DNA of 64,000 nt from Ciona intestinalis (taxonomy: Eukaryota; Chordata; Ascidiacea; Phlebobranchia; Cionidae): positions 2,941,885 to 3,005,884 of the forward strand of contig NC_020179.2 in NCBI RefSeq assembly GCF_000224145.3, read 5' to 3'. Positions 53,501-64,000 of this stretch are shown here, one piece after another (within the stretch, counting starts at the first letter, position 1; every line of letters starts with the position of its first letter). The notes under the pieces were generated by a model that ran no database searches, was not told where the DNA came from, and saw nothing but the letters and a program-made list of their open reading frames with translations. The translations under genes were made by a program, and so were the position numbers.

Positions 53501-54683
53501 GACCGAAATCCGTCGAAAATGGTCGTCGTCAAGGTTCGGGGGTCGTGCGCATGCGCAGCTCACGTTTAGAACATTCGAGATTTTGTTCCCTTTCATTATA
53601 TCCTGTGTATATGCAATGTATTAGCCCGCCGTACATTTTGCTTTGACAGTAATCTGCAGTTTAGTGTAAAGAGCTCGACATCACCATCTGTGCCCATGCC
53701 TTGCAGGTCAGCACACGGTATTTACGACGAGCCTGTACGTGGCAGCAATTTTAATGCAAAATTTATTTATGTTATGTCTTGTCGTTATTTTCCCAGAGGG
53801 CACCCCACTAGCGAGATATCTAAACTTAATTTAGTCTGCATATCTGTCCTTGTTGTGACAGGATCTTTGGAATCGAATTTCGCGTCCTGGCGCTCGTACG
53901 ACAGCTAAAACGCCATCGATTCTTTATGACGTCATAATGTTTGACATTTTCAGTCTATCGCGAAAGGTGAATCTTAAGTCTATCGCGAAAGGTGAATCAA
54001 GTTCAGATCGTGCTCTAGTGGTATCAACCATACTGAATGTGTATCTCCCATTTGAATATTACACGGTTGTTTGGATTTTTTACAATAACATATTCATGTT
54101 AATATGTATAGTAGGGTGGTGGAAGATAGGACACCTTTGGCTTTAGAACAAAATATCTTAATATCCTGATCGTGTTTTAAACAATTAACAACGGTCTATA
54201 GGAGTCGTAAGGATACGGTTTTATAATTCTTTGCATTTGCATTTTCTTTGTTTTCTACCAAATGGGACGAGAAAATAGAATGAAAAGGTGTCCCATCTCC
54301 CCCACCCTACTATATGACTTACTTGCTAACTTTTGGAATAACAAAGTTCTTGGCTCTTACCTCGTCCGATACATCGTTTTGGGATCCAAGAAACAGATGC
54401 GGAAAGATGCTGGTCGCTCTCACGTTTGAGGATGACAAGCAGGGTTGAGATAAAGTGCTTCTTGTCGCGGGTGTGCGCCCTCCCGAAACGGGTGGGGCGT
54501 TTTGGGCGCTTGGTGCAGTGGTTGCGGCGTCATTGGTTGTCGGTGTCGTGGAACGGAATTGCATTTTGGAGGATTGTTTGTCCTTGTCGTTGTTGTTGTT
54601 GCTGTTGTTGTTGTTATTGTTCGTGTTGGGGTTTCTCGGATCGGCAGGCATTGAAACGCAATGTTGTAAGTCGTGAAATCCAA
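50556..54683 (-). CDS. Dual-specificity MAP kinase phosphatase, DUSP8/16 type (5' exons not found)
   Basis: Four exons found: 54361-54683, 53443-53602, 53210-53333, 50556-52134, with phases joining cleanly. The first reads GFHDLQHCV (compare the end of the rhodanese domain, GGF...), an Asn-rich linker, then [13 protein letters not shown] and [16 protein letters not shown]. The next exons give [18 protein letters not shown] and the active site [20 protein letters not shown] (catalytic Cys codon at 53293-53295), then [19 protein letters not shown]. The last exon adds about 500 residues of Ser/Pro-rich tail, as in DUSP8/16, which act mainly on JNK and p38. The exon at 54683 begins mid-codon, so at least one upstream exon with the rhodanese-like kinase-binding domain is missing. 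An alternative start at the internal Met (MPADPRN) would make a form without that domain. Confidence 0.88.
54107..54314 (-). mobile_element. Foldback MITE, family A
   Basis: Left end TATAGTAGGGTGGTGGAAGA, right end CCCCCACCCTACTATA; inverted interior. It lies in an intron of the phosphatase gene, about 45 bp past the donor of the 54361-54683 exon. Confidence 0.88.
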
Positions 54684-57600
54684 CTGAAAAAGCAAATATA
54701 ACTTATAAATATTGCCTTGCAATGTTAAATACCGTTACGAGTTTATTTACATTGAAATACGTCACTGGGAGTTACACCACCGACTGTTCCGTATTTGTGA
54801 ATACAGTTACGTAATATGTGTAGTGTACATATCCAGCGAGGCGTGGGTAGTATGCGTTGTGTCACAAGTAATCAAAACAAACTATCTGGGAGTCTTGTTA
54901 TTTTAATGTGGGACAGAAACGCCAGAAAGCGCTGAGGGAAGTGGTTACGTCGAACGATATCTGCTGCCCGGTGTCGCATTAGTCTTGTGTGCTATCTGGC
55001 ACTTTTCAGATGGAGTATTACGTCAGAGCAGAGACGGTGTCAAAGGCAACGACCACAATGACGTATTTCCATCGATATAAATAATGCATCGGTCGCAATG
55101 CGGGATCCAAGTGGGGGCGCTATAGGTTACACAGCATCGGCAGATTATAAACCGTTTAAAATTTTTCTGTCTATTTTATAGACAACAAAAATACAGTAAA
55201 CGATTTTGCATTGTTTGATTAAGCCGTGTACTACAGTTTATATATACAGTTGACTCCACTTATATACACGCTCTCTGAAGAGACAAAGTAGCTAATACAT
55301 TGAAAGATTGACGAAGCTCTAGCACTCTTTAAACAGTTTGGAATAGCTCGTTTATCTCGACTTGCAAGTGGCCACTTAAGTCGGCAGCAACAAAAAGCTT
55401 TGCAGCTTTGCGCGCTTGATTAATTAATGCTCAGCGTGCTTAATCAATGACACATGACGTATAATATGTATATTGGGAAACTGATTTGTGTATTTAGATA
55501 TGTATATTATAAAACCCTCAAACGAAATAATATCCTGTTTCCAGGTATTGTTTCGTTGGTTTGTTTTTTCCGCTATTGTAACGTAGGTGAGCACGCGGTA
55601 CTGTGGGAAAGTTTTTGCGCTTTTTTTGTCAAATGCAAGGATACGTTATGATAGACTTGTCGTCAAGTTTAAAGCTTATATATAACTGCCCATATTAGTG
55701 TGTACTGTTGACATTTTACCATACAATGGCCGTGGGTAAAAGTGCACGACCAAATTCACCTAAATTGAAACGATAAACCAACAAAAAATGTAACGGAAAC
55801 TCCGTGGGAGTTTTCGTGTGTGCAGAAACGACTTCCTAACGTTTTAATGGCGCGTCAGGGAAGAGATATGATCATGGTTTGAACTAAATTGCATAAATCT
55901 GATTAGCCTCGGTTCGGAGGCGATTTAAATTGCGTTTTTGACACAAGAGCCTTCTGAGTGGATCGAAGCTTAGTGAGTGGAAAAGTACCACTCGAACGCT
56001 GGCCGCCGGAGCGTAACGGCACGTGGGCGACTCGAAAACTGCTAAGTTGTGACACAGTTTCGGTGGCGCTACCATTACGTGGCACCAGACCAGCGTATTC
56101 TTCGCTCGCAAGACGCGCACTTACGTTTGACTAATATACAGTTTTCCGTGTTTGTTGCGAAACAGCGACAATTTCCGTTAAGTCGTTGTGAGGTGTCACG
56201 CAAATAACGCGCGAACTTTCCCTTATACGCACAATGCTGTAAACCTGAACAGAGGTCCTAATCACCACCGTGACACCCCTCCAAGGCCACCAAGCGCCCT
56301 CAAATGCCTAGCTTCAAAACAAGGTATTTTTAGCCGGTAACATTTCTTCGCCTCGTCGACAGAAAGCCGCAAGCAAAATGACAAGCCAGCGGTTGACGTC
56401 ACGCGGTATTTTGTTATTTGTTTTCATTTCCAAAAGCTATAGGGCGCCGAGTGACGCAATATTGTGACAAACAAGGGAAAACCAAACGGCCCTGTTGCAT
56501 AACCTGCAGGATAAACTTTTTTCAACGACATAATTATAATTAGGTCCCTAAATTTCACGTCACCTTTACCAACGTCATCGAAACCAACTACACGACCGCT
56601 ATATCTAACAAACGTTTGAGAAAAGACACTTAATCGCTTTAGCGCCGCTGGCTGCTTATTTTCGGCAAAGCAAAGACTTAATGAAAGCACAGACTGCATT
56701 GTGATAACACAAGCTTGAGACAAACTGTATATAAACCTTACAAATACTTTATTAATATACAGATATATTATTTTCTGAAACTTGGTAAAAAAAACAAAAG
56801 AATCCGCGTACCATGCATATTACGTAACGGGATTGAGTGCCTGTTTTTTTGCCGTACATTCAACAGACCATTAATTCATTGGATGTCTTAGTAATTATTC
56901 ATGTCTATATACTTCTCGTTCTATTGTCAATTGCGCTATCGGACGCTAAAAAAATAATTTTGAAGCCCTCCCGCACAATAACTTTACGATGACGACACAC
57001 TCATGCTTTTTATTCTCTATGACGTCACAGACGGTCAGGCGGGTATTATTCAACATCGATGAAGCGGAGGACGTTAAAAATATCCTCGCACCGTGAAATG
57101 TTGGTCTGGCACGCATCTTGTTCTACCGAAAAACGCAAGCGAAACTGTGTAGTCCAGCGTGTAAACTAGCCCACGTTAAAACGTTATTAACTTTAATAGC
57201 CCATTTGATCAAGAATATAAAATTACGACATTCTTTCAACGGCTGACAGAGGCCAGACATTAAATTAAATGACGTCATCTTGTTGCGAGATTAAGTTTCA
57301 ATCGAAATCGTCAGCGATAAACGAAAGTACAACCTGTATCTGTATGATATGTCAGCAAATAAATTGACAATGTAACGATGTATCGTGTATGGCGTAATAC
57401 ATCTGGTCACTATTCATCACCGAAATTTGGTACTTTAAAAATAACCATCTCGTATATTCGACATAGCTTTCCTTACCGGACAATTGATTTGTTTCAATTT
57501 ACCGTGGGATCGTAGGTGATGTCTGCATGTCTTGTATTAGCCAGCGGAACATTATTAAATTTCTTTTATGTATAGTTAAATCATTGTCCGTATAGTACAG

Positions 57601-58642
57601 GGTATTAGGGTTCGAGATATGCAAATGACAATGAGCGTATGTGCATAAAATATTTATTATAATCACGTTACAGTTGTTTTGAGATATAAAATGGGTCCCG
57701 AATATATTTAGCAAGCGGTTAACGCTGCGTTAATCCGGCAAATTAGGGTGACGACATGTAAGCGCAATCTGGCCCATTGGAATTATTATAAACTATCAAT
57801 AATTCAGTCCGTTTTTACGGCATCACGTCACTATTCGTTTCTTCTGCGAAAATGGGTCGTTTTTTTCACTTTCTTCGAACAGAACGTGTGGAACGGGTAG
57901 CTATATGATGTCATAATCGTGGAATTGTCGTTCTAAGAAGCAATCGGCCGCAGTAAAATTCATGTCATTTTTATGCGTGATACCCGTTAGGCATGAGCAC
58001 TAAACATGTAAGTGTCTCGTAAGCTACATGCAAATATACACCGCGCGAGGTCTATTAACGTCACATTGTTTCAAATCAATACGCAAGTGTTATTTTGTGA
58101 CGTCATAATGAGCTGTGTCGTCTTCTTACAAAGCCAAGGGGTGATTCATCGTGGTCAGGTGACGCAAGGTGTAGGTTTCGTTACGTCATTAAATTTCGCA
58201 AATGTGTTTGTTACGCTGTTTTCAGAAGAAAGTAATTGTGTGAATTGAAACGTGAAGAAATGTAATACGTCAGCGCTGACCTGGCCATTCATTCTCTGTA
58301 CATCAACATAGCTTTTAATAGTTCATGGCAATAACAAAGCAAACGAATGACTAAGCCTTTTAATGAAAGCTTCTTTCAGCGTTAAGGTTCAATATAGGGT
58401 CAATCTATGGGCGGTTAAAGTTGATTTGAATTTCTTAGTTTCGAATGGGCTTCGTCAAATTCTATTTAATATTACGTCATCTCTTAACAAGACGATCGGG
58501 CTGTTTGGGTAGGTTACGTCATCAATGTATGGTAATAAGTTAGTTATGTAATGATTCGGATTGAGTAAGAGGCATTTACGGAACGTTGATACCTTAAACA
58601 ACTTCTTGCCGGCTTAGCTGATACAGCGGTCTTGATTCCTAC

Positions 58643-58870
58643 TATATAAGGCGAAGTTACGCTAAGAATACTAACACACAAACAAGGCAGTCAAACGTGA
58701 AGTGCGCGCGGTGGCTTAAAAGCCACAGCGCCTTTTTAGGTGAAAAGTTGCGGACCGCCGAAGATAGACCGCAAAAAAAGTTTTTTTTTTTGGGTGGCAA
58801 AAGCGCTTCACGTTTTTAAGTGAAAAGCGAGCGATTTTTTTGTGTCTCGGCGTCTAAACCGACGCGCTTT
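58643..58870 (+). promoter_or_regulatory. TATA box followed by a multi-hairpin segment
   Basis: TATATAAG at 58643-58650 is followed at 58693-58815 by nested hairpins. The outer stem is 58693-58705 with 58803-58815. Inside are 58706-58717 with 58720-58731 (GTGGCTT/AAGCCAC core), CTTTT/AAAAG at 58732-58747, and TTGCGG/CCGCAA at 58748-58774; an 11-T run lies at 58781-58791. A further GCGTC/GACGC hairpin follows near 58849-58864. It could be a structured transcript or leader. No known RNA family was recognised. Confidence 0.4.
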
Positions 58871-59675
58871 CTCTACGAGAGTACGCGATGACGTAACCAT
58901 TTGATAACTTCGATCGCGTGCGAGCGCTAGAACCTGACTCACGGTCGCCTCGCCTCGGGATACAGTGACTAGTCAGTAGGATATGCTTCCTACCTATAAC
59001 CATGGCTGGCGCTTCGATTTGCGAAAATCGCGCCAGAGACCTCTCTCTCTCCCGTTGCGGTACCTCTTCTCGTCACAATGCCGTCATTGTTACGCCATAA
59101 ACGCGGACATTGTTGTTCGCGCTGCTAATTATAACCGTGCAGAAGTTTAAATCGAACCGACGCGGATTGAGGTGAACGTGTTAAGTTTGTTATTAATCGA
59201 GTTACCAACTAAGAATACTTAAGTGCTGCCGACAATACGCGCTAAGTTTTATTTCGAAAGGTAATTGAACGCTGGTGGAGTAATTACTAATCCGGCAGCT
59301 GCGTAGCTGTACTTAGGGTCTGACTAAATCACGCTACTTATAAATAACGCAAGCGTATACCGCGATTACGGAGATTACATAAGAAGGACCACAATGCAAA
59401 TTCATAACGCTACAAACATACTCCTTAAATCCAAACCAAGCACTTTGCATTGTACCACTTATAACAGTAGATTGCTCCACGTACAACATACAGTGCTTAT
59501 CGTATTGCTTCCGCTTTGGAAACTAGGTTTGAGAATGAAGTACCCGGCCATGTTGAATAGCCGTATAAAAGCGTCTACGTATGGCTTAATCACTTAAGCA
59601 GAGCACAAACTCTGCTTTGTTTTGTCTGCGGGATGGTAGCAATCGATCGGCATTGGAACTGGTTGGAAGCCAGGA

Positions 59676-59685
59676 GTATAAATAC
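59676..59685 (+). promoter_or_regulatory. Possible TATA box
   Basis: GTATAAATAC in GC-moderate sequence shortly after a perfect hairpin (AAGCAGAG-CACAAA-CTCTGCTT, 59596-59617). No downstream gene is evident. Confidence 0.25.
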
Positions 59686-61724
59686 ACCTAACAGGCCCCT
59701 CTTCAAGGAGGCCATGACGCTATCGACAAACTGGTATACCGGGGTCGCGTAATCTCGCTAAAGCGCGAGGAGACTCGGGAGCTCTGACGTAATCGCGTGG
59801 TGCTTGCTGACGTATTAGGGCTGTTGAGTGTAAGTCAACAAAGCCATTCAGTCGGAAAATTGTGATCGTATTTACTCGCCATTTAGAACAGGTGGCCACG
59901 AAAACCTTAATTTTACTTCAAGTCTGGCTTCTTTCACGCATTGACCGCAAAGGCAAATATAGCTTATGTCAGCAATGCCCAAAGCGTTTATCATGCGAAA
60001 CCGAGTAGGGTTCATTCGTTACGTCATGACGCGTAATCTGACACGGCCAGATAAAAATCTGTTCATTGTGGCCATTTATGTATTTCAAGTCGTGACGTAT
60101 TTTATCGCCCCCTGTCTGAATGAATAGCCCAGTCAGTGGACACAATGCGAGAATTCTTGAATTAAAGGCACGCAGAGTGCGCTGGTGCAAATACGAAATA
60201 CAAGCTTCGGTATTTTGACCGCTGGTTCGACCAACGCGAAGCGATATGCGAAACGCCGTCGTATTGAATCGCCTATTGTGCCTATGGTTACAGAGAACGA
60301 GCTAAAAACTGTTCGTACTGGCTGATTAACATACATTTGTAACTAAAATCGACACTCAATCGTTTCACATGATTCAAAATATTTCACACGTCCGTTTATA
60401 AATCATCCGTGTCGTCTATAGCAACCTAAAACCATTGGTAAAATATGACGCACTGCGTATATCCGTTTTAGTAGAACAGTGTGGTATTCAGTGGAAACGC
60501 ATAACAAGCAGATAGCAATAACCGTAACGGTTCTTTGCCAAGAACTTAAGCTTACCTGGTCGTTTTTTAAACTTGCGTGCCTCAATTGACGAAGGTAACG
60601 AAAGGTTTCTGGACACAGGCATTCTTATATGGCATACAATAGTCTTTCTTGCGCTTTCAAGGCCGTTTTCTTCTTTTCTGATTCAATAGCTTTGCATTTC
60701 CGTCGAAATAAGCACCGTTGAAGTTTTCCAAACAGCCTGAATTCAAAATCTTGATACAGTTAGGCTTTAAAGCAAGAGATAAGCCTACAGATGTTTCTGT
60801 GCGAGTAGAAAACAGCACGTTACTACCAGTTAACTATCAAGCATGTCAGCCATTTAACTAACCTATGTGTACTTAGCTATCCACAACTGTAAGAGACTGT
60901 TCCTTGCCCAATGGTCGACTGTATTGTGTAACATGAATTACGTATAGCTTTCTGCTCTGTACACTGACTCTACTATTCGTTATTTCTTCGCTAACGATGA
61001 CGTATTCTCTCGCGAGTATTTTGCGCATCTCTCTTAAGAGAAACACTTTGTTTCTTCTTTTATATCGGAGTGCGAGAGGGGGGCTCGAATACCGAAAAGC
61101 ATTACGTCATTGGTAATGCGGTGATCGTTTTTTCTTTTCTCTTTTTCTCTCTCGCTCTCTCTCTTTCTTAGGTACACTAGTTGACTGCTTGGTACTAATT
61201 AATCATTGTTTAAACAGAACAACATAGTGACTCAACCCCTGTAAGTTTACCGTGTTCTGAATACAATGTTTGTGATATTTTAGGCCCCTTTAAACTGCCC
61301 TGTGCTATAATAAAAAGTTTTAGTCACTATTTCACCACATATTGAAACAGTCGTTAGTTAAACGTACCACTTTTTCCGAGTGTGTTATCCTATAACCTCT
61401 ACCAGTTTGTATAGGTGTGATATTACCTGGTGGGTATTTTACAGGCCGTTTACGAGGCATAGTAATGTAAACGTACTTATGCTTTTAGATAAATGGTCAT
61501 TATACCAACATATTGCTATTTTTAGTAACTTACATTTTCGTATCCTAGTGTTGAGATAAAATATTTGCGTAAGTTGCGGTTTGTTGCGACGGACAATTAA
61601 CCAGTCACGTGGTGTTTGCTTATCGCTTGCGCAATTACACTATAAGTTACCGTATTTGATTTTGCTTCGTAAATCTGCCGATATAGAAAAAAGCTCGGTA
61701 TTAATGGGAACTAAAGAGATTTTG

Positions 61725-61921
61725 TATAGTAAAGTGGGGTAAGATACGGCATGTTTTCCTTTTCGTTCCTTAACCAATTTGGTAATAAACAAACAATATT
61801 TGCATTAATATATTACTGTATTCTCGCGATCATAAAAAAAAGCGTTTTAATTGTTAAAAACACAACCAGGAAATATCGGGACATAGGTACTAACGGTATC
61901 CCATCTTACCCCTCAGTACTT
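61725..61921 (+). mobile_element. Old, diverged foldback MITE, family A
   Basis: Left end TATAGTAAAGTGGGGTAAGA, right end CATCTTACCCCTCAGTACTT. The interior still shows TTTGGTAATAAACAAAC and TTGTTAAAAACACAACCAGG. It is the most divergent of the 13 copies. Confidence 0.7.
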
Positions 61922-62283
61922 TAATGGGTATTTTACACGCGAGTTTTTTTAGAACACTCTTACGAAACATGACAATTGCTTTTGTACTTGAGTGATCGTA
62001 GAAAGTAAATACGATGACTAATCCTCAAGCTGAAGAATGTCTGGCGTATGAATCATTGCGCTTGTGACATAATGATGTAATACTAAGTGAAGATTTATCA
62101 GCAAAGCGAGGATAAGCCGTATAATTGGCGAAAACGTTTTGTAAAATTCTCAAAATTTTCGAAATATCTCATTCCACGTGGAACTTAATACTTTATATTT
62201 AATTCACAGGTGTTTAAGCCCTGAAGCGAAAAGATGTGAAAACACGATTACGTCAACTGCTTTTAAATACAAAATAAAAGATG

Positions 62284-62305
62284 TGGAGGTGCCGGGCATC
62301 GATCC

Positions 62306-62340
<35 letters not shown>

Positions 62341-62356
62341 TCTGAGCTACACCCCC
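62284..62356 (-). tRNA. tRNA-Ala (anticodon AGC)
   Basis: Seventy-three bases fold as a full cloverleaf on the minus strand. The acceptor arm GGGGGTG pairs with CACCTCC plus discriminator A, the D arm contains AGCTCAGATGGTAGAGC, the anticodon loop is TTAGCAT with a CGCGC/GCGCG stem, and the T arm reads CCGGGATCGATGCCCGG. A and B boxes are intact, there is no intron, and a polymerase III terminator TTTT follows at 62276-62279. Confidence 0.96.
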
Positions 62357-63735
62357 GACGACGATCAACTGCTCCAAAGTATGGTAGTCAATATAACTTT
62401 AAGCGGTAAGTTTAACACCTAACTAGTAAATTTAGCACTTATTTATTTATTCGTTTACATTGTTGGAATACTATTGATTGATAACAAAGAGTGATGTTTT
62501 ATAAAAAGTTTATACGACTTTTTCGGGACATCATATTTACTGCAGTTGCGCAAAAAGTACGAAAAAACTTGAAAATTTAGAACTATTTATGGAAAGCACA
62601 AGTAATCACTTTCATTGCTTGTTTTCTGAGGGATTGGTTAGGATGAGTTGAGCGCATAAACTCGTACGACCTTAGTGGCGACCCCAGATTACACCAGATC
62701 GAAAGCAATTACAGCCCAGGCCTTATGCTAAGCCAACAGAGTTTAGAAACAGCAGCTGTCGTATGCAGGTGTTTTTAGTCTCGGAGGAAACAAATAAAGA
62801 TTGCATAAAACCGAAATATATAGCTGCACACCTGCAGCAATTTGAGTATCAAAAACAATGAACAACTGGAAAGAATAAGTATATAGGCGCTGTATACTTG
62901 TTTTGTTTTCCTGTTTCACCACTTCAAAGTGCCAATAAATGAAGCTTTAAATTTAAAGCAAATAAACTCAGCAGTGGTTTACCGGGCTTGTGTATTGATC
63001 TATCTATTGATTTTGTGTCTTGTTGGACGTTTTTCGCTCTCTGGTCGATACAAGTGACGTCATTTTAAAGGCAACTGATTCGCTGTGAATGATGTAATAC
63101 TCGAGGGTCCGAAAACCATCAACTCGTTTTTCGCGGCGAGTGCGGTCGGCGGTATTCGAACTCCCAACCCTCGATCGATAAGAGAAGAGCTTTAGATTGG
63201 AAAACAACAAAAACTGGATTTTGTTTTGAATCGAAATATTGCCATAAAAAGTATGATATCTGTCGCAGACATAGATGACGTAATCCTGATAAATATGGAC
63301 CTGTTTTGCTCGCTTTTTTTATGGAAAGTGCAACGTTAACTATTGGTAGGCTTACTACAAGACGTAATTTTGGGAGGGTAAGTTTGAAAATTCGCTATCT
63401 ACGAAGTTGCGGTTTTATACACCCCAAAATCCAGATACGTTTTATACAAGCTTTTAAAAATAGAGCTCATTTCACCACCCGTCGACATTCTGGATCTACT
63501 AAAGTATCCGCTAGTCGTCACTTTAGAGCAATACGTGCTCCAAACGAGATCAAATGAACCACAAACAGATTTAGAAGTGGTTTATTTCACTCAAACATCT
63601 CCTACATAAATTTGGTGTTCGTTTATTTATTTTTCTCATGTAATCAATCAAAGCGAGGTACACAACAGTTGTACAGTACTGGCCCATGGTATACAAATTA
63701 TGTCATGGCATACCAAGAATAAAAAAGATTGTTAT
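62357..63735. other. Spacer without supported genes
   Basis: No MITE or SINE copies. TGACGTCA occurs at 63055-63062 and GATGACGTAATCC near 63275. A plus-strand frame at 63306-63557 has no recognisable domain and no splice support. Confidence 0.5.
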
Positions 63736-64000
63736 TTACACAGTTTTTTCAACGTCAGCATTGGGAGTTTTTTTACCGAGAAACCGCTGCCTCCAATCAG
63801 TGAATGAGTATATAGCAGACACGATGCCTACAAACGCGTTTGCATCGTACGCGAGCGCTACGAAAATGATCGGTTGCTTTTCTAACAGAAACGTGGCCAC
63901 GATTGCTCCGATATCGCTCACGGTGACCAACGCTATTGCAATCAAGGTTCTTCTGATCAAAGACTTTACCTGTTCGACGCTGTTGCACTTTTTGGCTCCT
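63736..64000 (-). CDS. C-terminal part of a multi-pass membrane protein (5' end outside window)
   Basis: The frame is open from the window edge (codon start at 63999) to TAA at 63736-63738, 87 residues. Two hydrophobic spans are visible: LIAIALVTVSDIGAIVATFL and, after a short polar link (LEKQP), IIFVALAYDANAFVGIVSAI. A charged cytosolic-type tail follows (YSFTDWRQRFLGKKTPNADV, EKTV), ending in a possible PDZ-binding motif (T-V at the end). Basic residues precede the first span (KSLIRRT). I do not recognise the family. A GTAAAG after the GAACAG codons near 63971 could be a splice donor, but the protein reads well through it. Confidence 0.6.
   Translation of the reverse strand, partial: GAKKCNSVEQVKSLIRRTLIAIALVTVSDIGAIVATFLLEKQPIIFVALAYDANAFVGIVSAIYSFTDWRQRFLGKKTPNADVEKTV

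Larger units (their letters stand above)
54684..62283. other. Long stretch with no supported gene
   Basis: 7.6 kb with only short, overlapping open frames and no recognisable domain. It carries just one MITE (61725-61921) and no SINE copy. It is dense in TGACGT-type motifs, with perfect TGACGTCA at 56394-56401, 57020-57027, 57270-57277 and 58098-58105. It probably includes the upstream exons, first intron and promoter of the phosphatase gene, though I could not find the rhodanese exon. Confidence 0.55.

Noticed and set aside
58706-58731. Hairpin as a histone mRNA 3' stem-loop
   Set aside because: The stem has T-A where the invariant second G-C pair is needed on either strand, and there is no histone frame or purine-rich element next to it.
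58643-58791. Type 3 polymerase III gene (TATA plus T run at U6-like spacing)
   Set aside because: An internal TTTTT at 58733-58737 would stop polymerase III early, and no known small RNA sequence was recognised.
63120-63190. Second tRNA gene on the minus strand
   Set aside because: A B-box-like GAGTTCGAATACC is present, but no paired acceptor or D arm could be drawn; at most a tRNA-like fragment.
1-64000. Retroviral, LTR, Polinton or other virus-like element
   Set aside because: No polymerase, integrase, capsid or envelope coding remnant and no long terminal repeat pair was seen.

Overview
The window reads as nuclear DNA of a small, intron-rich, AT-rich deuterostome genome, most likely an ascidian tunicate such as Ciona. 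The basis is the set of animal genes with clear vertebrate counterparts, short introns with GT-AG ends, head-to-head gene pairs, and several short dispersed repeat families (foldback MITEs, tRNA-headed SINEs) of the kind known from Ciona. The species call is inference. There are five runs of N (10937-10986, 31532-31581, 33049-33098, 36601-36650, 40384-40664), so this is a draft assembly, and at one place two haplotypes appear to be stitched together.

Layout, left to right. 1-1758 (-): a secreted, very acidic protein with 24 visible copies of a 10-residue repeat, cut by the window edge. 4156-8579 (-): a two-thioredoxin-domain, single-pass membrane protein of PDI type. 9480-12228 (+): mitochondrial ribosomal protein L21. 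12578-16904 (+): an AGPAT5-type lysophosphatidate acyltransferase. 17424-20440 (-): the splicing factor YJU2 (CCDC94). 20913-22848 (+): an SRSF7-type SR protein, head to head with YJU2 and with a likely poison exon. 23659-34331 (+): TTC39C. 35327-39641 (+): pirin. 41697-43436 (-): an intronless BDP1 (TFIIIB subunit). 45613-46690 (-): a DDIT4/REDD1-type mTORC1 inhibitor. 50556-54683 (-): a DUSP8/16-type MAP kinase phosphatase whose 5' exons were not found. 62284-62356 (-): tRNA-Ala(AGC). 63736-64000 (-): the end of an unrecognised membrane protein.

Reading frames were checked exon by exon for the multi-exon genes. Exon phases and total lengths close for the membrane PDI-like protein (323 aa), MRPL21 (218 aa), AGPAT5 (381 aa), YJU2 (330 aa), SRSF7 (342 aa), TTC39C (606 aa with one copy of a duplicated block), pirin (330 aa) and DDIT4 (220 aa).

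The left two thirds (about 3-41 kb) is full of repeats lying in introns and spacers: a roughly 195-bp foldback MITE (13 copies in the window), a composite SINE with a tRNA-like head and a TTCA tail (many tail-only copies), and a third family ending in (TTA)n. The right part (about 50-63.5 kb) is repeat-poor, has almost no coding potential outside the phosphatase, and is rich in TGACGT/TGACGTCA motifs; it looks like regulatory or upstream-intron territory. The genes do not form one pathway, but two local pairings stand out: YJU2/SRSF7, two pre-mRNA splicing factors sharing one short divergent promoter, and DDIT4 next to a stress-kinase phosphatase. I saw no retrovirus, LTR element, Polinton or other virus-like element.
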